This document shows, piece after piece, positions 31,016 to 40,105 of a DNA stretch of 46,768 nt. Both the position numbers and the translations under genes were made by a program. This DNA is from Akkermansia sp. (lineage in GTDB: Bacteria; Verrucomicrobiota; Verrucomicrobiia; Verrucomicrobiales; Akkermansiaceae). The stretch is from assembly GCA_022787425.1 (NCBI GenBank), contig JALFWB010000018.1, forward strand, positions 1 to 46,768, in the 5' to 3' direction. The notes under the pieces were generated by a model, which was not told the origin of the DNA, did not search any database, and was given only the letters and a program-made list of their open reading frames with translations. The stretch's first letter is position 1. The number at the start of each line of letters is the position of its first letter.

Positions 31016-33643
31016 TTATTCACAACGTCCTATCTGTTTTCTGCGACGTCGAGCCGCGAGGGCCACAAGAGCGATCAGGCAGAGAGCACCGGTGGTGGGT
31101 TCCGGGGCGAGGTGGAAGTAAACCGAGTTCGGGTCCCCCGCCACAAAGTAACCGGCGGGGTCTGAGTGCCCGGTGTTACCGGTAATGGTGACCTTTTCCG
31201 GATTGATGAACACGGAATCCGCGAAGTCCACAGCCACATAGTTGTAGCCGCTCAGGTCCAACCCCTCAAAGTCCAGCATCAGTGTACCGCCCGCCGTAAA
31301 GCTCAGGTTGCTCATACCCGTGTAGTTCAGCACCAGTACCTTATCGGTATCGAGCATGGTGAGGGTCTTCCCCTCGCCCATGATGCTGCCGGTAGCATAA
31401 AGCTCCGTGGGCTTCTGCTCCGAGGGCCGGGGGGACATGGTGTACTCCGGGGTAAGATCCACCACCGCGTTGTTGAAGAGAACCTCGTTAGCATCTGCGC
31501 CGCGCAGGGCATGGTACTCGCTCAGCACCATATCATTGAGCTCCAGCGAGGCACCGCTCTTGAGATCCACGGCCAGGTTGAGCATCGTGGATCGATCACC
31601 GGAGGCACCCTGCCAAGCCGCATCTTTGCTACCGGCAGCAGTTGCAGCGGCGGTCTTGCCACCGGAGAGGATCACCTTTTCCCCCTGCACCTGCATAGCC
31701 AAATCACCGCTGATGACGCCGACAGGCAGACCGGAAGCAGTAGCTTTAAAACCCTCCCCTGCGCATGAGATGGAGGCCTTGTCGCCCATGTTCACCAAGG
31801 CCTTGGATGCCCCGTTGTCCTCCAGCAGCAGAGAGTAATGATACTCACCCTTGCTGCCGGGACCGACATTGTGGAAACGCAGGGCACCGGCTGCCTCCGC
31901 CAAGTGCAAAACGGAGCCGTTGCCCACGCTCAGGCTACCCGCATCCAGCTTGCCGCTCATGTACACATTCACCTTGCCGTATTTGGAGCTGTCTCCGAGC
32001 TGCTCACCACCGAGGACGAGCCCGCGCACACCCGAGATCTCGCTGCCCTCATCGAAGTAATAGGGGATGGAGGCACGCACCGATGTATCAATGGCACCCA
32101 GTTCCAGGTCGTTATCATGCCCGAGGATGCTGCTGCCCTCCAGAAAATGCACCGCGCCGTTGATGGACAGGTTCGTATCCTTGAGGGCGATGAAGCGGGC
32201 ATGGTCCGTCAGGTGAATCGTGTTCTTGAGATTCACGAAGCCCTCCAGTCGCAGGTCCGCTGCCAAGCCGTGCTTGGCGTATGCCTCCTTCCGGTCATCG
32301 TATTTTGAGCCGCCCGTGTAGATGGTGGCCCCCACCTCTACTATGCCACGCCCGGAGGCATCGCTTGCATGCGAGAAGAGCCAAAGCTGACCGCCATCGT
32401 TGTAGATGACCTTGGAGCTGTCCTTGATAAAATCTGAGATACCCAAGCGGATGCGCCAGCCGTTGGAACCATCGTCCGTAGTGGTGGAACCAATGTAGAG
32501 CGTGTCGATATTTTCGAGTATTGTTTCGCGCGGGTTGTAGTGTTCATCAAGTGTAGAACCCATGATAGCGACGTTAATGTGCTCTCCCTCGCCGATAATC
32601 TTGTTGGGGTTGTAGGTAGCCTTGAAGGTGGTGTTCTCCGAGATAGTCACCTTCGTGGCATCCGTGAGGGTTGAGTCCCACCTGTTAAAGACATCGTGGG
32701 ACAGCTCCGTCCAAGAACCCCAATCCATTTTGTTCCAAGTGATCCCGCCGTTGCTGCTGTAGATCGCGCATTTGTTGTCGAAGTCCCAGGAATACTGACG
32801 GGCCGGGGCCGAAACCTCCGACACCGGGGCTGACGCATTGCCGAGCATCCGAAGGGGCATGCGCGCAGAAAAAGCCCTTGCAGAACCCGCGCCCACGAAT
32901 GCAGCCCCCGCAGAGGAAGAAGCAGCGGATGGGGTCACCGCGGTATCGGAGGCCGTGTCCTGCAGCTCCTCATCCTCGGCAGGCTGCAGCGTTGGCTCCG
33001 ACTCGCCCTGCCCCGGACGAGACTGCCCAAGCAGGTGCTGCGGCGGAGTTGACGACCCGGTGGGTGCAGAAGCAGAGGGCAGTGTCGTCATCGGGCGTAC
33101 ATAAGATTTGGAAGGACCGGCGGACATGAACCAAACAGGCCCGAAGATCGGCCCGGAGGGAGTCAGGGCACCACCGCCGGCACCCACATGCGGCACCAAG
33201 TCAGCAGTCACCAAGGCATGCTGCTGATCCAGCGTCATGTTTCGGCGCACCACCAAGGTGCGGCCCGTCCGGGCATTCCTCAGGACGGAAGCGTATTGAT
33301 CGCTCACCTGTTTCTCCGTGGTAGAAGGCTTCTCCATATGCAATGCCAGAACTTTACCCGACTGCGGGTCAATCATTACCAGCAGGATGCAATCATCCGC
33401 ATCATCCGCCTGCAGTAGGTATCGCCGCATCTGCTGCGGGTCGCCGATCCGGCTCGGCAGGGGCACCAAGCGCAAGTTCTCATAGCTGCCGCCGTATTCG
33501 CTCCGCAGCTTCTCCTGCACCGCTGTCTGCAGCACCACTGCCTGTTCCTCTGCCTCCCCTGCCCCGTATGCCGGGCAGATTGCCGCCGCTGCACACAGAA
33601 GCAGTGCGCCTTCTCGGATGATTGCTGTTGTCTTGTTCTGCAT
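31016..33643 (-). CDS. PEP-CTERM surface protein with autotransporter-like beta-helical body
   Basis: An 875-residue exported protein. A signal peptide (GALLLCAAAAICPAYGAG) is followed by a 150-residue domain of unknown type. Next comes a Pro/Ser/Thr/Ala-rich linker (about 190-290), then a long region of short strand-like repeats rich in Asn, Gly, Asp and Ser typical of pectate-lyase-like beta-helices. It ends with a sorting signal: APEPTTG, a hydrophobic helix (ALCLIALVALAA) and RRRRK. PEP-CTERM proteins are processed by exosortase and attached to the envelope or matrix. The start at 33643 is the first ATG that gives a proper signal peptide. A palindrome lies upstream. It may be an adhesin; the ligand is unknown. 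Confidence 0.8.
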   Translation of the reverse strand: MQNKTTAIIREGALLLCAAAAICPAYGAGEAEEQAVVLQTAVQEKLRSEYGGSYENLRLVPLPSRIGDPQQMRRYLLQADDADDCILLVMIDPQSGKVLALHMEKPSTTEKQVSDQYASVLRNARTGRTLVVRRNMTLDQQHALVTADLVPHVGAGGGALTPSGPIFGPVWFMSAGPSKSYVRPMTTLPSASAPTGSSTPPQHLLGQSRPGQGESEPTLQPAEDEELQDTASDTAVTPSAASSSAGAAFVGAGSARAFSARMPLRMLGNASAPVSEVSAPARQYSWDFDNKCAIYSSNGGITWNKMDWGSWTELSHDVFNRWDSTLTDATKVTISENTTFKATYNPNKIIGEGEHINVAIMGSTLDEHYNPRETILENIDTLYIGSTTTDDGSNGWRIRLGISDFIKDSSKVIYNDGGQLWLFSHASDASGRGIVEVGATIYTGGSKYDDRKEAYAKHGLAADLRLEGFVNLKNTIHLTDHARFIALKDTNLSINGAVHFLEGSSILGHDNDLELGAIDTSVRASIPYYFDEGSEISGVRGLVLGGEQLGDSSKYGKVNVYMSGKLDAGSLSVGNGSVLHLAEAAGALRFHNVGPGSKGEYHYSLLLEDNGASKALVNMGDKASISCAGEGFKATASGLPVGVISGDLAMQVQGEKVILSGGKTAAATAAGSKDAAWQGASGDRSTMLNLAVDLKSGASLELNDMVLSEYHALRGADANEVLFNNAVVDLTPEYTMSPRPSEQKPTELYATGSIMGEGKTLTMLDTDKVLVLNYTGMSNLSFTAGGTLMLDFEGLDLSGYNYVAVDFADSVFINPEKVTITGNTGHSDPAGYFVAGDPNSVYFHLAPEPTTGALCLIALVALAARRRRKQIGRCE

Positions 33644-33810
33644 CTTGTCTCTGGGTTCCTTCTCTGCCTTCCCGGAGTCATCCGACCCCGCAGCAGTGTG
33701 CCGGTTGACAAGCATCCCAATTTGTCATTCGAATGATGCCCTACGAGCACGGGCGCAAAGAATACAGGAATTTTTCCATAATGCAAGAACTTTCCCGATT
33801 CGTCTGTGTC

Positions 33811-33825
33811 ATACAAAGTTTGTAT
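33811..33825 (-). promoter_or_regulatory. Palindrome in the PEP-CTERM gene leader
   Basis: ATACAAA-G-TTTGTAT is a perfect 7+1+7 inverted repeat about 170 bases before the start codon, the size of a dimeric repressor site. It overlaps a copy of TGTGTCATACAA (33806-33817). Its role is unproven. Confidence 0.35.
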
Positions 33826-33923
33826 AACCAAGAATTCCTTTTTTGTCATCCAACGACATAACAAAATCGGCACCGATGGTCGAAAAACCAGCGATACCGA
33901 TGAGAAAGGGGGTGCGGAGGGAA

Positions 33924-35288
33924 TCAGAACTCGCAGTTACGCGGGGTTCTTGGGAAGGGCAACACGTCCCGAATATTCTGCACGCCCGTCACGAACATAA
34001 TGAGACGCTCAAAGCCGAGTCCGAAGCCGGCATGCGGCACGGTACCGAAGCGGCGCAGGTCGTTGTACCAGGAATAAGCCGCCTTATCCATGCCCATGCG
34101 CTCGATGTTGGCCTCCAGCACATCGAGACGCTCCTCGCGCTGGCTGCCGCCGATAATCTCGCCGATGCCGGGGACGAGCACATCCATGGCGGTGACGGTC
34201 TTGCCGTCATCGTTCAGGCGCATGTAGAAGGGCTTGATCTCCTTGGGATAATTGTAGACGATGACGGGGCACTTGAAGTGCTGCTCCGTGAGGAAGCGCT
34301 CATGCTCACTCTGCATGTCCATACCCCAGCGCGGCTCGTACTCGAACTTGCGGCCGCTCTTCTGCATGATCTCGATGGCCTCCGTGTACGAGCAGCGCAC
34401 GAAAGGCTTGTCCGCTACGTGTTGCAGACGTTCGCGCAGGCCCTTGTCTACAAACTTGCAGAAGAGGTCGAAATCCCCGCTCGTGTCCTCCAGCATGGTG
34501 CGGACGAGGTGCTTGATGAAGGCCTCCGCCACCTCCATATCGCCCTGCAGGTCACAGAAAGCCATTTCCGGCTCGATCATCCAGAACTCCGCAGCATGGC
34601 GGGAGGTGTTGCTGTTCTCCGCGCGGAAGGTAGGGCCGAAGGTGTAGACATTGCTGAGGGCGCAGGCGAAGGTCTCCGCCTCCAACTGACCGGAGACGGT
34701 GAGGTTGGCGTGTTTGCCGAAGAAGTCACGCTCGTAGCTCTTGTTCTCCGCCAGCGGGTCCAGGGTGGTAACGTGGAACATCTCGCCCGCGCCCTCGCAA
34801 TCGGAGGCGGTGATGATGGGCGTGTGCACCCAGACGAAATCGCGCTCCAGGAAGAAGCGGTGGACGGCAGCGGCCATGCGGGAGCGGGTGCGGAAGATGG
34901 CGCCGTAGAGGTTGGTACGGGGACGCAGGTGCGCGATGGAGCGCAGGAACTCCGGGGAGTGTCCCTTTTTCTGCAGCGGGTAGGACTCCGGGCTCTCGCC
35001 GAGCAGGCGCAGGGAGGTAGCTTGGATCTCCCACTTTTGCTTACCGGGGCTCTCCACCAAGCGGCCCTCCACCGCCACGGAAGCCCCCGTACCCATCTTA
35101 CCGATCTGCTCGTAGCCGGGGATCCCCGCATCCGCCACCACCTGAATGGAGGCCAAACATGTGCCATCATTCACCTCCAGGAAGGAAAAGGCCTTCGAGT
35201 CGCGCCGCGTGCGCACCCAGCCTTCCACTGCAATCGACTCCGCCGGACTCTCCGCGGCCAAAGCATGTTTCACCAATGTACGTTTCAT
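33924..35288 (-). CDS. asnS: Asparaginyl-tRNA synthetase
   Basis: A 454-residue class IIb synthetase. The OB-fold anticodon-binding domain comes first ([22 protein letters not shown]), then motif 2-type [21 protein letters not shown] and motif 3 [15 protein letters not shown] near the C-terminus. The Asn-type active site is supported by the MIEPEMAF segment. It charges tRNA-Asn in the cytosol. The length is normal. The start follows a good promoter 15 bases upstream. A large open frame on the other strand is only a shadow of this gene. Confidence 0.95.
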   Translation of the reverse strand: MKRTLVKHALAAESPAESIAVEGWVRTRRDSKAFSFLEVNDGTCLASIQVVADAGIPGYEQIGKMGTGASVAVEGRLVESPGKQKWEIQATSLRLLGESPESYPLQKKGHSPEFLRSIAHLRPRTNLYGAIFRTRSRMAAAVHRFFLERDFVWVHTPIITASDCEGAGEMFHVTTLDPLAENKSYERDFFGKHANLTVSGQLEAETFACALSNVYTFGPTFRAENSNTSRHAAEFWMIEPEMAFCDLQGDMEVAEAFIKHLVRTMLEDTSGDFDLFCKFVDKGLRERLQHVADKPFVRCSYTEAIEIMQKSGRKFEYEPRWGMDMQSEHERFLTEQHFKCPVIVYNYPKEIKPFYMRLNDDGKTVTAMDVLVPGIGEIIGGSQREERLDVLEANIERMGMDKAAYSWYNDLRRFGTVPHAGFGLGFERLIMFVTGVQNIRDVLPFPRTPRNCEF

Positions 35289-35303
35289 ATCGCTGTCTGC
35301 TCT

Positions 35304-35332
35304 ACTTTACCCCCTCCCTGCCCCTTTGTCCA
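35304..35332 (-). promoter_or_regulatory. Promoter of asnS
   Basis: On the minus strand, TGGACA (35332-35327) and TAAAGT (35309-35304) are spaced by 17 bases. The asnS ATG is 15 bases after the -10 box, so the leader is very short and no T-box fits. Confidence 0.55.
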
Positions 35333-35351
35333 GCCATTTCTTGATGATGGG

Positions 35352-36053
35352 TCAATCGGCTTCGCGCTCATGCACCGGCAGCATGAGGAGCCGGAAGAGC
35401 AGCATGGCCGGGAACATCAGCCACAGGTAATACCACGGGGCGGGACCCAGCACATCCAGCAGGCAGCCCGGCACGGGGCTCCCTTGGGTGAAGCAGTAGT
35501 TGGTGTCCAGCAGCAGGTTGACGGGCACCATGCAGAAGGCGTACCCCGCCCCCAACAGCACCGTGCGGACGTCATCCCACCCCCTCGCGCGCCAGCCGAG
35601 CAGGAGCGGTACCGCCAGGGCAGCAGGCAGCAGAAGACCGTGCGCCAAGAAGAAAAGCAGGAAGGGAAGGCTCGGGAACGTGGCCTCCACCGTGGGGGTG
35701 ATGAGGGCTTGGATGCTGGCCGTGAGCACGCAGAAATAGACAAGCGCGCAGGCCGTGCGGCGGCGGAACCACAGGGCGACAAAGCACATCACCTGCATGA
35801 AGGAGCAGAAGTGCAGCGGTAGGTTATCCACAGCAGGGCCGTACTCCCCGGGGCTGAGGAAGCGGTAGGTGTACTCCCCCACCAGCAGAAGGAGCAGGAA
35901 GAGTCCGAGGCCGCGGCACATGCGGCGGCGTCCGGTCTCGCCCAGGCACAGGCCGATGCCGAGGAAGAGGGCGCAGACCAGGGCCGTTGCTCCCAAGGCG
36001 CCCCAATGTTCGGGGCTCCAGCGTACAAAGGTCTCGGCGGGTTCGGCTGTCAT
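35352..36053 (-). CDS. TIGR02206/YwaF-family integral membrane protein
   Basis: A 233-residue protein with about seven membrane segments. The family hallmarks are present: LPLHFCSFMQV in the middle and VPVNLLLDTNYCFTQGSPVPG, with the asparagine/tyrosine pair, near the C-terminus. The function of the family is unknown. It lies five bases after the symporter gene, which itself overlaps topB, so the three are probably cotranscribed from the topB promoter. Confidence 0.8.
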   Translation of the reverse strand: MTAEPAETFVRWSPEHWGALGATALVCALFLGIGLCLGETGRRRMCRGLGLFLLLLLVGEYTYRFLSPGEYGPAVDNLPLHFCSFMQVMCFVALWFRRRTACALVYFCVLTASIQALITPTVEATFPSLPFLLFFLAHGLLLPAALAVPLLLGWRARGWDDVRTVLLGAGYAFCMVPVNLLLDTNYCFTQGSPVPGCLLDVLGPAPWYYLWLMFPAMLLFRLLMLPVHEREAD

Positions 36054-36058
36054 GGCGG

Positions 36059-37057
36059 TCAGTATCCTCCGTCATCGCTGCCTGCGCGCCGCCAGTGCGC
36101 GGCCAAGCGGGCGCAGACCATCAGTTGCACTTGGTGAAACACCATCAGCGGCAGCAACAGGTCGTTGTTCAGGGAGCCGAAAATGGCCAGCATCATCGGG
36201 GCACCGACGGCCAAGCTCTTCTTGGAGCCGCAGAAGACAATCGTGATGACGTCCTCGCGGCAGAAGTGCAGGCGGCGCGCTGCCGTGTAGGTGCAGAGCA
36301 TCACCACCCCCAGCAGCAGCGCGCAGGCCAGCAGTAGCCCGCCCAGGTGCAGCATGTCCAGCCGCCCCCAGTAGCCCTGCACCGTGGCGGTGGAGAAGGA
36401 GGTGTAGACCACCAGCCAGATGGTTGTTTTATCATTCCACCCGATCAGGCTGCGGTGCTTGGCCACAACATCGGACAGCCACGGGCGGCAGAGCTGCCCC
36501 AGCACGAAGGGAAGCAGAATCTCCGAGCAAATCTTGACAACCGTATCCAGCCCCACATCGGCCCCTGCCCCGGCTGCGGCTCCCGTGCGGAACAGGAGCC
36601 CCACCAGCGCAGGGGTGAGCAGCACGCCCAGGAGGCTCGAGACCGAGGCCGAGCAAACGGCAGCCGGCACATTGCCACCCGCCACGGACGTGAAGGCCAC
36701 ACTGCTCTGCACCGTAGAGGGCAGGCAGGCCACATACAGCAGCCCCGCAAAGAGTCCCGCGCCCACCAGGGCCTCCAGTGCCGGTTGCAACAGGCACACC
36801 GCCACGGGGAAGAACACGAAGGTGAATCCCGCCACTACCAGCTGCAGCCGCCAGTGCAGCAGCCCCGCCCGCACGGAGGCGGGGGAGAGTTTGACGCCGT
36901 ACAGAAAGAAGAGCAAGACAATGGCCGCATGCGTGAGCACGGAGAAGCCCTCCGCCCACGCTCCCGAGCAGGGAAGCCCGATGCCCAAGGCCGCCGCCAG
37001 CAGAATGCCGGCGGTGAACACATCCACCTGTGCCCGCAGAAAGCGCCACATAATCAC
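36059..37057 (-). CDS. Bile acid:sodium symporter-like (SBF-like) transporter
   Basis: A 332-residue membrane protein with about ten segments. It matches the SBF-like (YfeH) branch: VLLFFLYGVKLSPASVR early, then ACLPSTVQSSVAFTSVAGGN, the conserved break in the crossing helices, and FCGSKKSLAVGAPM late. These carriers are sodium-coupled, but substrates of this branch are poorly known. The start is GTG at 37057, overlapping the topB stop as GTGA; an ATG six bases further in is the alternative. Cotranscription with topB is likely. Confidence 0.85.
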   Translation of the reverse strand: MIMWRFLRAQVDVFTAGILLAAALGIGLPCSGAWAEGFSVLTHAAIVLLFFLYGVKLSPASVRAGLLHWRLQLVVAGFTFVFFPVAVCLLQPALEALVGAGLFAGLLYVACLPSTVQSSVAFTSVAGGNVPAAVCSASVSSLLGVLLTPALVGLLFRTGAAAGAGADVGLDTVVKICSEILLPFVLGQLCRPWLSDVVAKHRSLIGWNDKTTIWLVVYTSFSTATVQGYWGRLDMLHLGGLLLACALLLGVVMLCTYTAARRLHFCREDVITIVFCGSKKSLAVGAPMMLAIFGSLNNDLLLPLMVFHQVQLMVCARLAAHWRRAGSDDGGY

Positions 37058-39918
37058 TTGCGCGCGGGGAACTCATAGCCCACCTTGCCCGTGGTGGGCG
37101 TGAAGGTGAGCGCGGCCTCGAAGTTCTTGCCTGTCTTGTGGCTTACGAAGGTCTTGATAATGGGCGTCTTGCCCTTGGACAGCAGGGTTTTCACCAGCTC
37201 CTCCGTCAGCTCCACCCCGCACATGGTGCGCGGTATCACCACGGGTTTCTTGCTCTTGCCCGTGGTCAGTCCGTCCACATGCCAGGCCAGCTCGGTCTCC
37301 AGCAGGGGGTATTCGCCCTTGCCTTTCACCGCCACCTTGCCGTGGGACTTGGCGGCGGACAGATCCTCCGCTGCGGCACTGGCGGCCGTAAAGCGGGCGT
37401 CCGCTTTCTTGGACTCGCCCTTGGCTCCGCGCGGCTCGCGGGGCGGGAACTCGAACTTCACGTTGCCTTTCTTGTCATCCAGCACCAGGAAGGCATCGAA
37501 GGGCCGCCGTGTGCGCTGGGAGACGAAGCCGGTGAGCAGTGCGGTGCGGCCCTCGCTCAGCAGGGTGCGCAGGTCGTCCTCGGTCAGCTCCTTGCCCAGC
37601 AGCACGCGCGACACGGAGAAACCGCGCTTGCCGCCGGCGAGCTCGAACTCCGGGATGCTCCACTGCTTCTCCGTCTCCATCACCTCCAGCTCGCCGCGGT
37701 CCTTCACGGGCATCTTGCCCAGGCTGCGGGCGGGCTCTGCTCCGGCGCGGCCGCTGCCGGGTTCGTCGTCAAAGTAAAACTCCGCCTTCCAGGAGGAGCG
37801 GGCCGTGGCGGGCGGCACCATGCGCAGGCCGGCTTTGAAAGGCTTGCCGAACTTGGAGCGGAAGCCTTCCATCACGGGCAGCTCGCCCTTGGCAATCAGT
37901 TGGGCCAGTTGCTCGTCGGAGAGTTGCAGTCCGGCGTGCACACGGCGCAGGCGGAACTTGCACTTGGGGCAGGAAACGGAGTCAACGCGGCTGCCCAGGC
38001 CCTTGTGGCCGCAGGCGGGACAGGTGGCGTCCAGGTCGTCGTTCTTGCCGTTCTGCATATAATCGCGCACACAGTCAACGATGTCGGAGGTGTAGCGGCG
38101 GATGTCCTTCATGAAGGCATCGCGGCCCAGTTTGCCGCTCTCCATCTGCTTGAGGCGGTACTCCCAGTCGCCCGTCAGCTCCGGGCTGCTCAGGGTGCTC
38201 AGGCCTATCTTGCCGAGCAGGTCGATGAGGTCCATGCCGCGCAGGGTGGCGACCAGGTCCTTGCCGTCGCGCACGATGTATTCCTGGGTGATGAGGCCCT
38301 CGATGATGGCGGCGCGGGTGGCGGGGGTACCCAGGCCGCGCTCCTTCATGGCGTAGGCCAGGTCTTCGTCCTCCACCAGCTTACCGGCGGTCTCCATAGC
38401 GGTCAGCAGGGTGGCTTCCGTGTAGGGGGTCGGGGGCTTGGTGGTCTCTTCGATGGCTTTTACCTCGGTAGCAGTCACCTTCTCGCGGGCGGAGACGGCG
38501 CAGAGGTCATCCTTCTTGCGGCGCTCGGGGCCGTAGAGGGCGCGCCAGCCGGGCTCCAGCAGCACGCGGCCGTGGGTGTTGAAGTAGTCGCAGCAGCCCG
38601 GGGTGCGCACTACGGTGGTGCGGTCGGTGTCCTCATACTCGGCGTTGGGCAGGAAGACGCCCAAGAAACGCTGCATGACCAAGTGGAAAATCTTGGCGGC
38701 GTCTCCCGTGAGCTCCGCGAAAACTCCGGTGGGGATGATGGCGAAGTGGTCGCTGACCTTGCTGCTGTCGAACACGCGCTTGGAGGGCACGATGCGGCGC
38801 TCCTTCACGATGCGCTCGGCAAAGGGGCGCAGTTCCTCAACATGCTCGCCGATGGCTGCCACGGTGCGGGCTGCTATCTTGAGGTAGTCGTTCGGCAGGT
38901 ACTTGGAGTCCGTGCGCGGGTAGGTGAGAACCTTGTGTTTCTCGTAGCATTCTTGGGCGATCTGCAGGGTGCGGCGGGCGGAGAAGCCGTAGCGGTTGCT
39001 GGCCTCTTTCTGCAGGGAGGTGAGGTCGAATAGCAAGGGCGCAGGCATGGAGACCGGTTTCTTGACTTCCGTTACCTCGCCCTGCTTGCCCTTGCAGCGG
39101 CGCACGATGGCCTCGGCGGCCTCGGCATCCCATATGCGCTCACGGGTGCGCTGGGGGGCTGTCTCGTCCTTGCGCCACTCGGGGTCGTACCAGCGGGCTT
39201 CGTAGCTTCCGGCGGCAGCGGAGAAGGTGGCGCGCACCTCGCGGTAGGGTTCCGGGCAAAAAGCCAGGATGTCTTTCTGACGCTTGGCGAGCAGGGCCAG
39301 GGTGGGTGTCTGCACGCGGCCGGCGGGGGTTACGTTGAAGCCGCCTGCCCCGCTCTGCAACACGGTGAGGGCGCGGGTGCTGTTCAGGCCCACCAGCCAG
39401 TCGGACTCGGAGCGGCAGACGGCGGCGTCCGCCAGGTTGGCCATCTCTTCATCGGTCTTCAGGTGGTTCCAGGCCTCCAGGATGGAGTCGTCCGTCATGC
39501 TCTGCATCCACAGGCGGCGCAGGGGTTTGCGGATCTTGCCGTAGCGGATGATGTTGCGGAAGATGAGCTCGCCCTCGCGCCCGGCATCGCATGCGTTCAC
39601 CAGCTCGGTTACGTCCTTGCTCTTGGCCAGTTTCAGCACCTTGCGCAGTCGGTCCGCGCTGCTGCCGATGGGTTCCAGCTCCATGCTTTTGGGCATCACG
39701 GGCAGGTAGTCCATTTTCCACGGCAGACTCTTGCCGTCCTCGGTCTGCGGTTTCTTCTGCTCTACCAGGTGGCCGACGGCGGAGGTGATGACCACTCCGT
39801 TCCCTTCGTAGCAGTTCATCTCGCTGTTGCGCTTGAATTTGCCGAGCTTTTTGCCCAACACGCGCGCTAAATCGGCGGCTACGCTCGGTTTCTCCGCTAT
39901 GACTAAGGTTTTCGACAT
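37054..39918 (-). CDS. topB: DNA topoisomerase III (type IA) with zinc motif and repeated C-terminal domains
   Basis: A 954-residue type IA topoisomerase. The TOPRIM start is VIAEKPSVAADLARVLG, followed by NACDAGREGELIFR. The active-site tyrosine is expected in LTYPRTDSKYLP near residue 330. A four-cysteine zinc motif (CPACGHKG and CPKCKF) sits near 630-660. Three or more copies of a TopB-type C-terminal repeat follow, with cores like LLSEGRTALLTGFVS and LLSKGKTPIIKTFVS. The enzyme passes single DNA strands and helps resolve recombination intermediates. It is longer than E. coli TopB because of the extra repeats. AGGAAGAG precedes the ATG. Confidence 0.92.
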   Translation of the reverse strand: MSKTLVIAEKPSVAADLARVLGKKLGKFKRNSEMNCYEGNGVVITSAVGHLVEQKKPQTEDGKSLPWKMDYLPVMPKSMELEPIGSSADRLRKVLKLAKSKDVTELVNACDAGREGELIFRNIIRYGKIRKPLRRLWMQSMTDDSILEAWNHLKTDEEMANLADAAVCRSESDWLVGLNSTRALTVLQSGAGGFNVTPAGRVQTPTLALLAKRQKDILAFCPEPYREVRATFSAAAGSYEARWYDPEWRKDETAPQRTRERIWDAEAAEAIVRRCKGKQGEVTEVKKPVSMPAPLLFDLTSLQKEASNRYGFSARRTLQIAQECYEKHKVLTYPRTDSKYLPNDYLKIAARTVAAIGEHVEELRPFAERIVKERRIVPSKRVFDSSKVSDHFAIIPTGVFAELTGDAAKIFHLVMQRFLGVFLPNAEYEDTDRTTVVRTPGCCDYFNTHGRVLLEPGWRALYGPERRKKDDLCAVSAREKVTATEVKAIEETTKPPTPYTEATLLTAMETAGKLVEDEDLAYAMKERGLGTPATRAAIIEGLITQEYIVRDGKDLVATLRGMDLIDLLGKIGLSTLSSPELTGDWEYRLKQMESGKLGRDAFMKDIRRYTSDIVDCVRDYMQNGKNDDLDATCPACGHKGLGSRVDSVSCPKCKFRLRRVHAGLQLSDEQLAQLIAKGELPVMEGFRSKFGKPFKAGLRMVPPATARSSWKAEFYFDDEPGSGRAGAEPARSLGKMPVKDRGELEVMETEKQWSIPEFELAGGKRGFSVSRVLLGKELTEDDLRTLLSEGRTALLTGFVSQRTRRPFDAFLVLDDKKGNVKFEFPPREPRGAKGESKKADARFTAASAAAEDLSAAKSHGKVAVKGKGEYPLLETELAWHVDGLTTGKSKKPVVIPRTMCGVELTEELVKTLLSKGKTPIIKTFVSHKTGKNFEAALTFTPTTGKVGYEFPARK

Positions 39919-39994
39919 CGTTTCTCTTCCTTTCGCTTGCTCCCGCGCGGTCTCGCTCGTTCATTGCGGCGACCTGCCGTGCGGCTTTTCCTTA

Positions 39995-40024
39995 TTTATG
40001 AGCAAAAAGATTCTCGCTTGTCAA
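39995..40024 (-). promoter_or_regulatory. Promoter of topB
   Basis: On the minus strand, consensus TTGACA (40024-40019), an 18-base spacer, and CATAAA (40000-39995). It gives a leader of about 70 bases with a Shine-Dalgarno before the topB ATG. Confidence 0.6.
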
Positions 40025-40063
40025 GAAAAAATTGAGACATATCCGCCGCCCGGGATGTTTTGC

Positions 40064-40093
40064 TTGACTAAGTCCTCGGGGCGGTGCTAGAAT
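40064..40093 (+). promoter_or_regulatory. Promoter of the cation diffusion facilitator gene
   Basis: TTGACT (40064-40069), an 18-base spacer, then TAGAAT (40088-40093). The ATG is 12 bases after the -10 box. The -10 sequence is identical to that of the ABC export operon. Confidence 0.65.
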
Positions 40094-40105
40094 CGCGTTC
40101 AGGCT

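Noticed and set aside
35289..35351. T-box riboswitch before asnS
   Set aside because: The promoter lies 15 bases from the start codon, leaving no space for a leader.
33843..35822. 659-residue open frame on the plus strand
   Set aside because: It covers asnS and part of the YwaF-like gene in antisense and has no family motif.
37138..39033. 631-residue open frame on the plus strand
   Set aside because: It is antisense to topB, which has clear catalytic motifs; the composition is that of a shadow frame.
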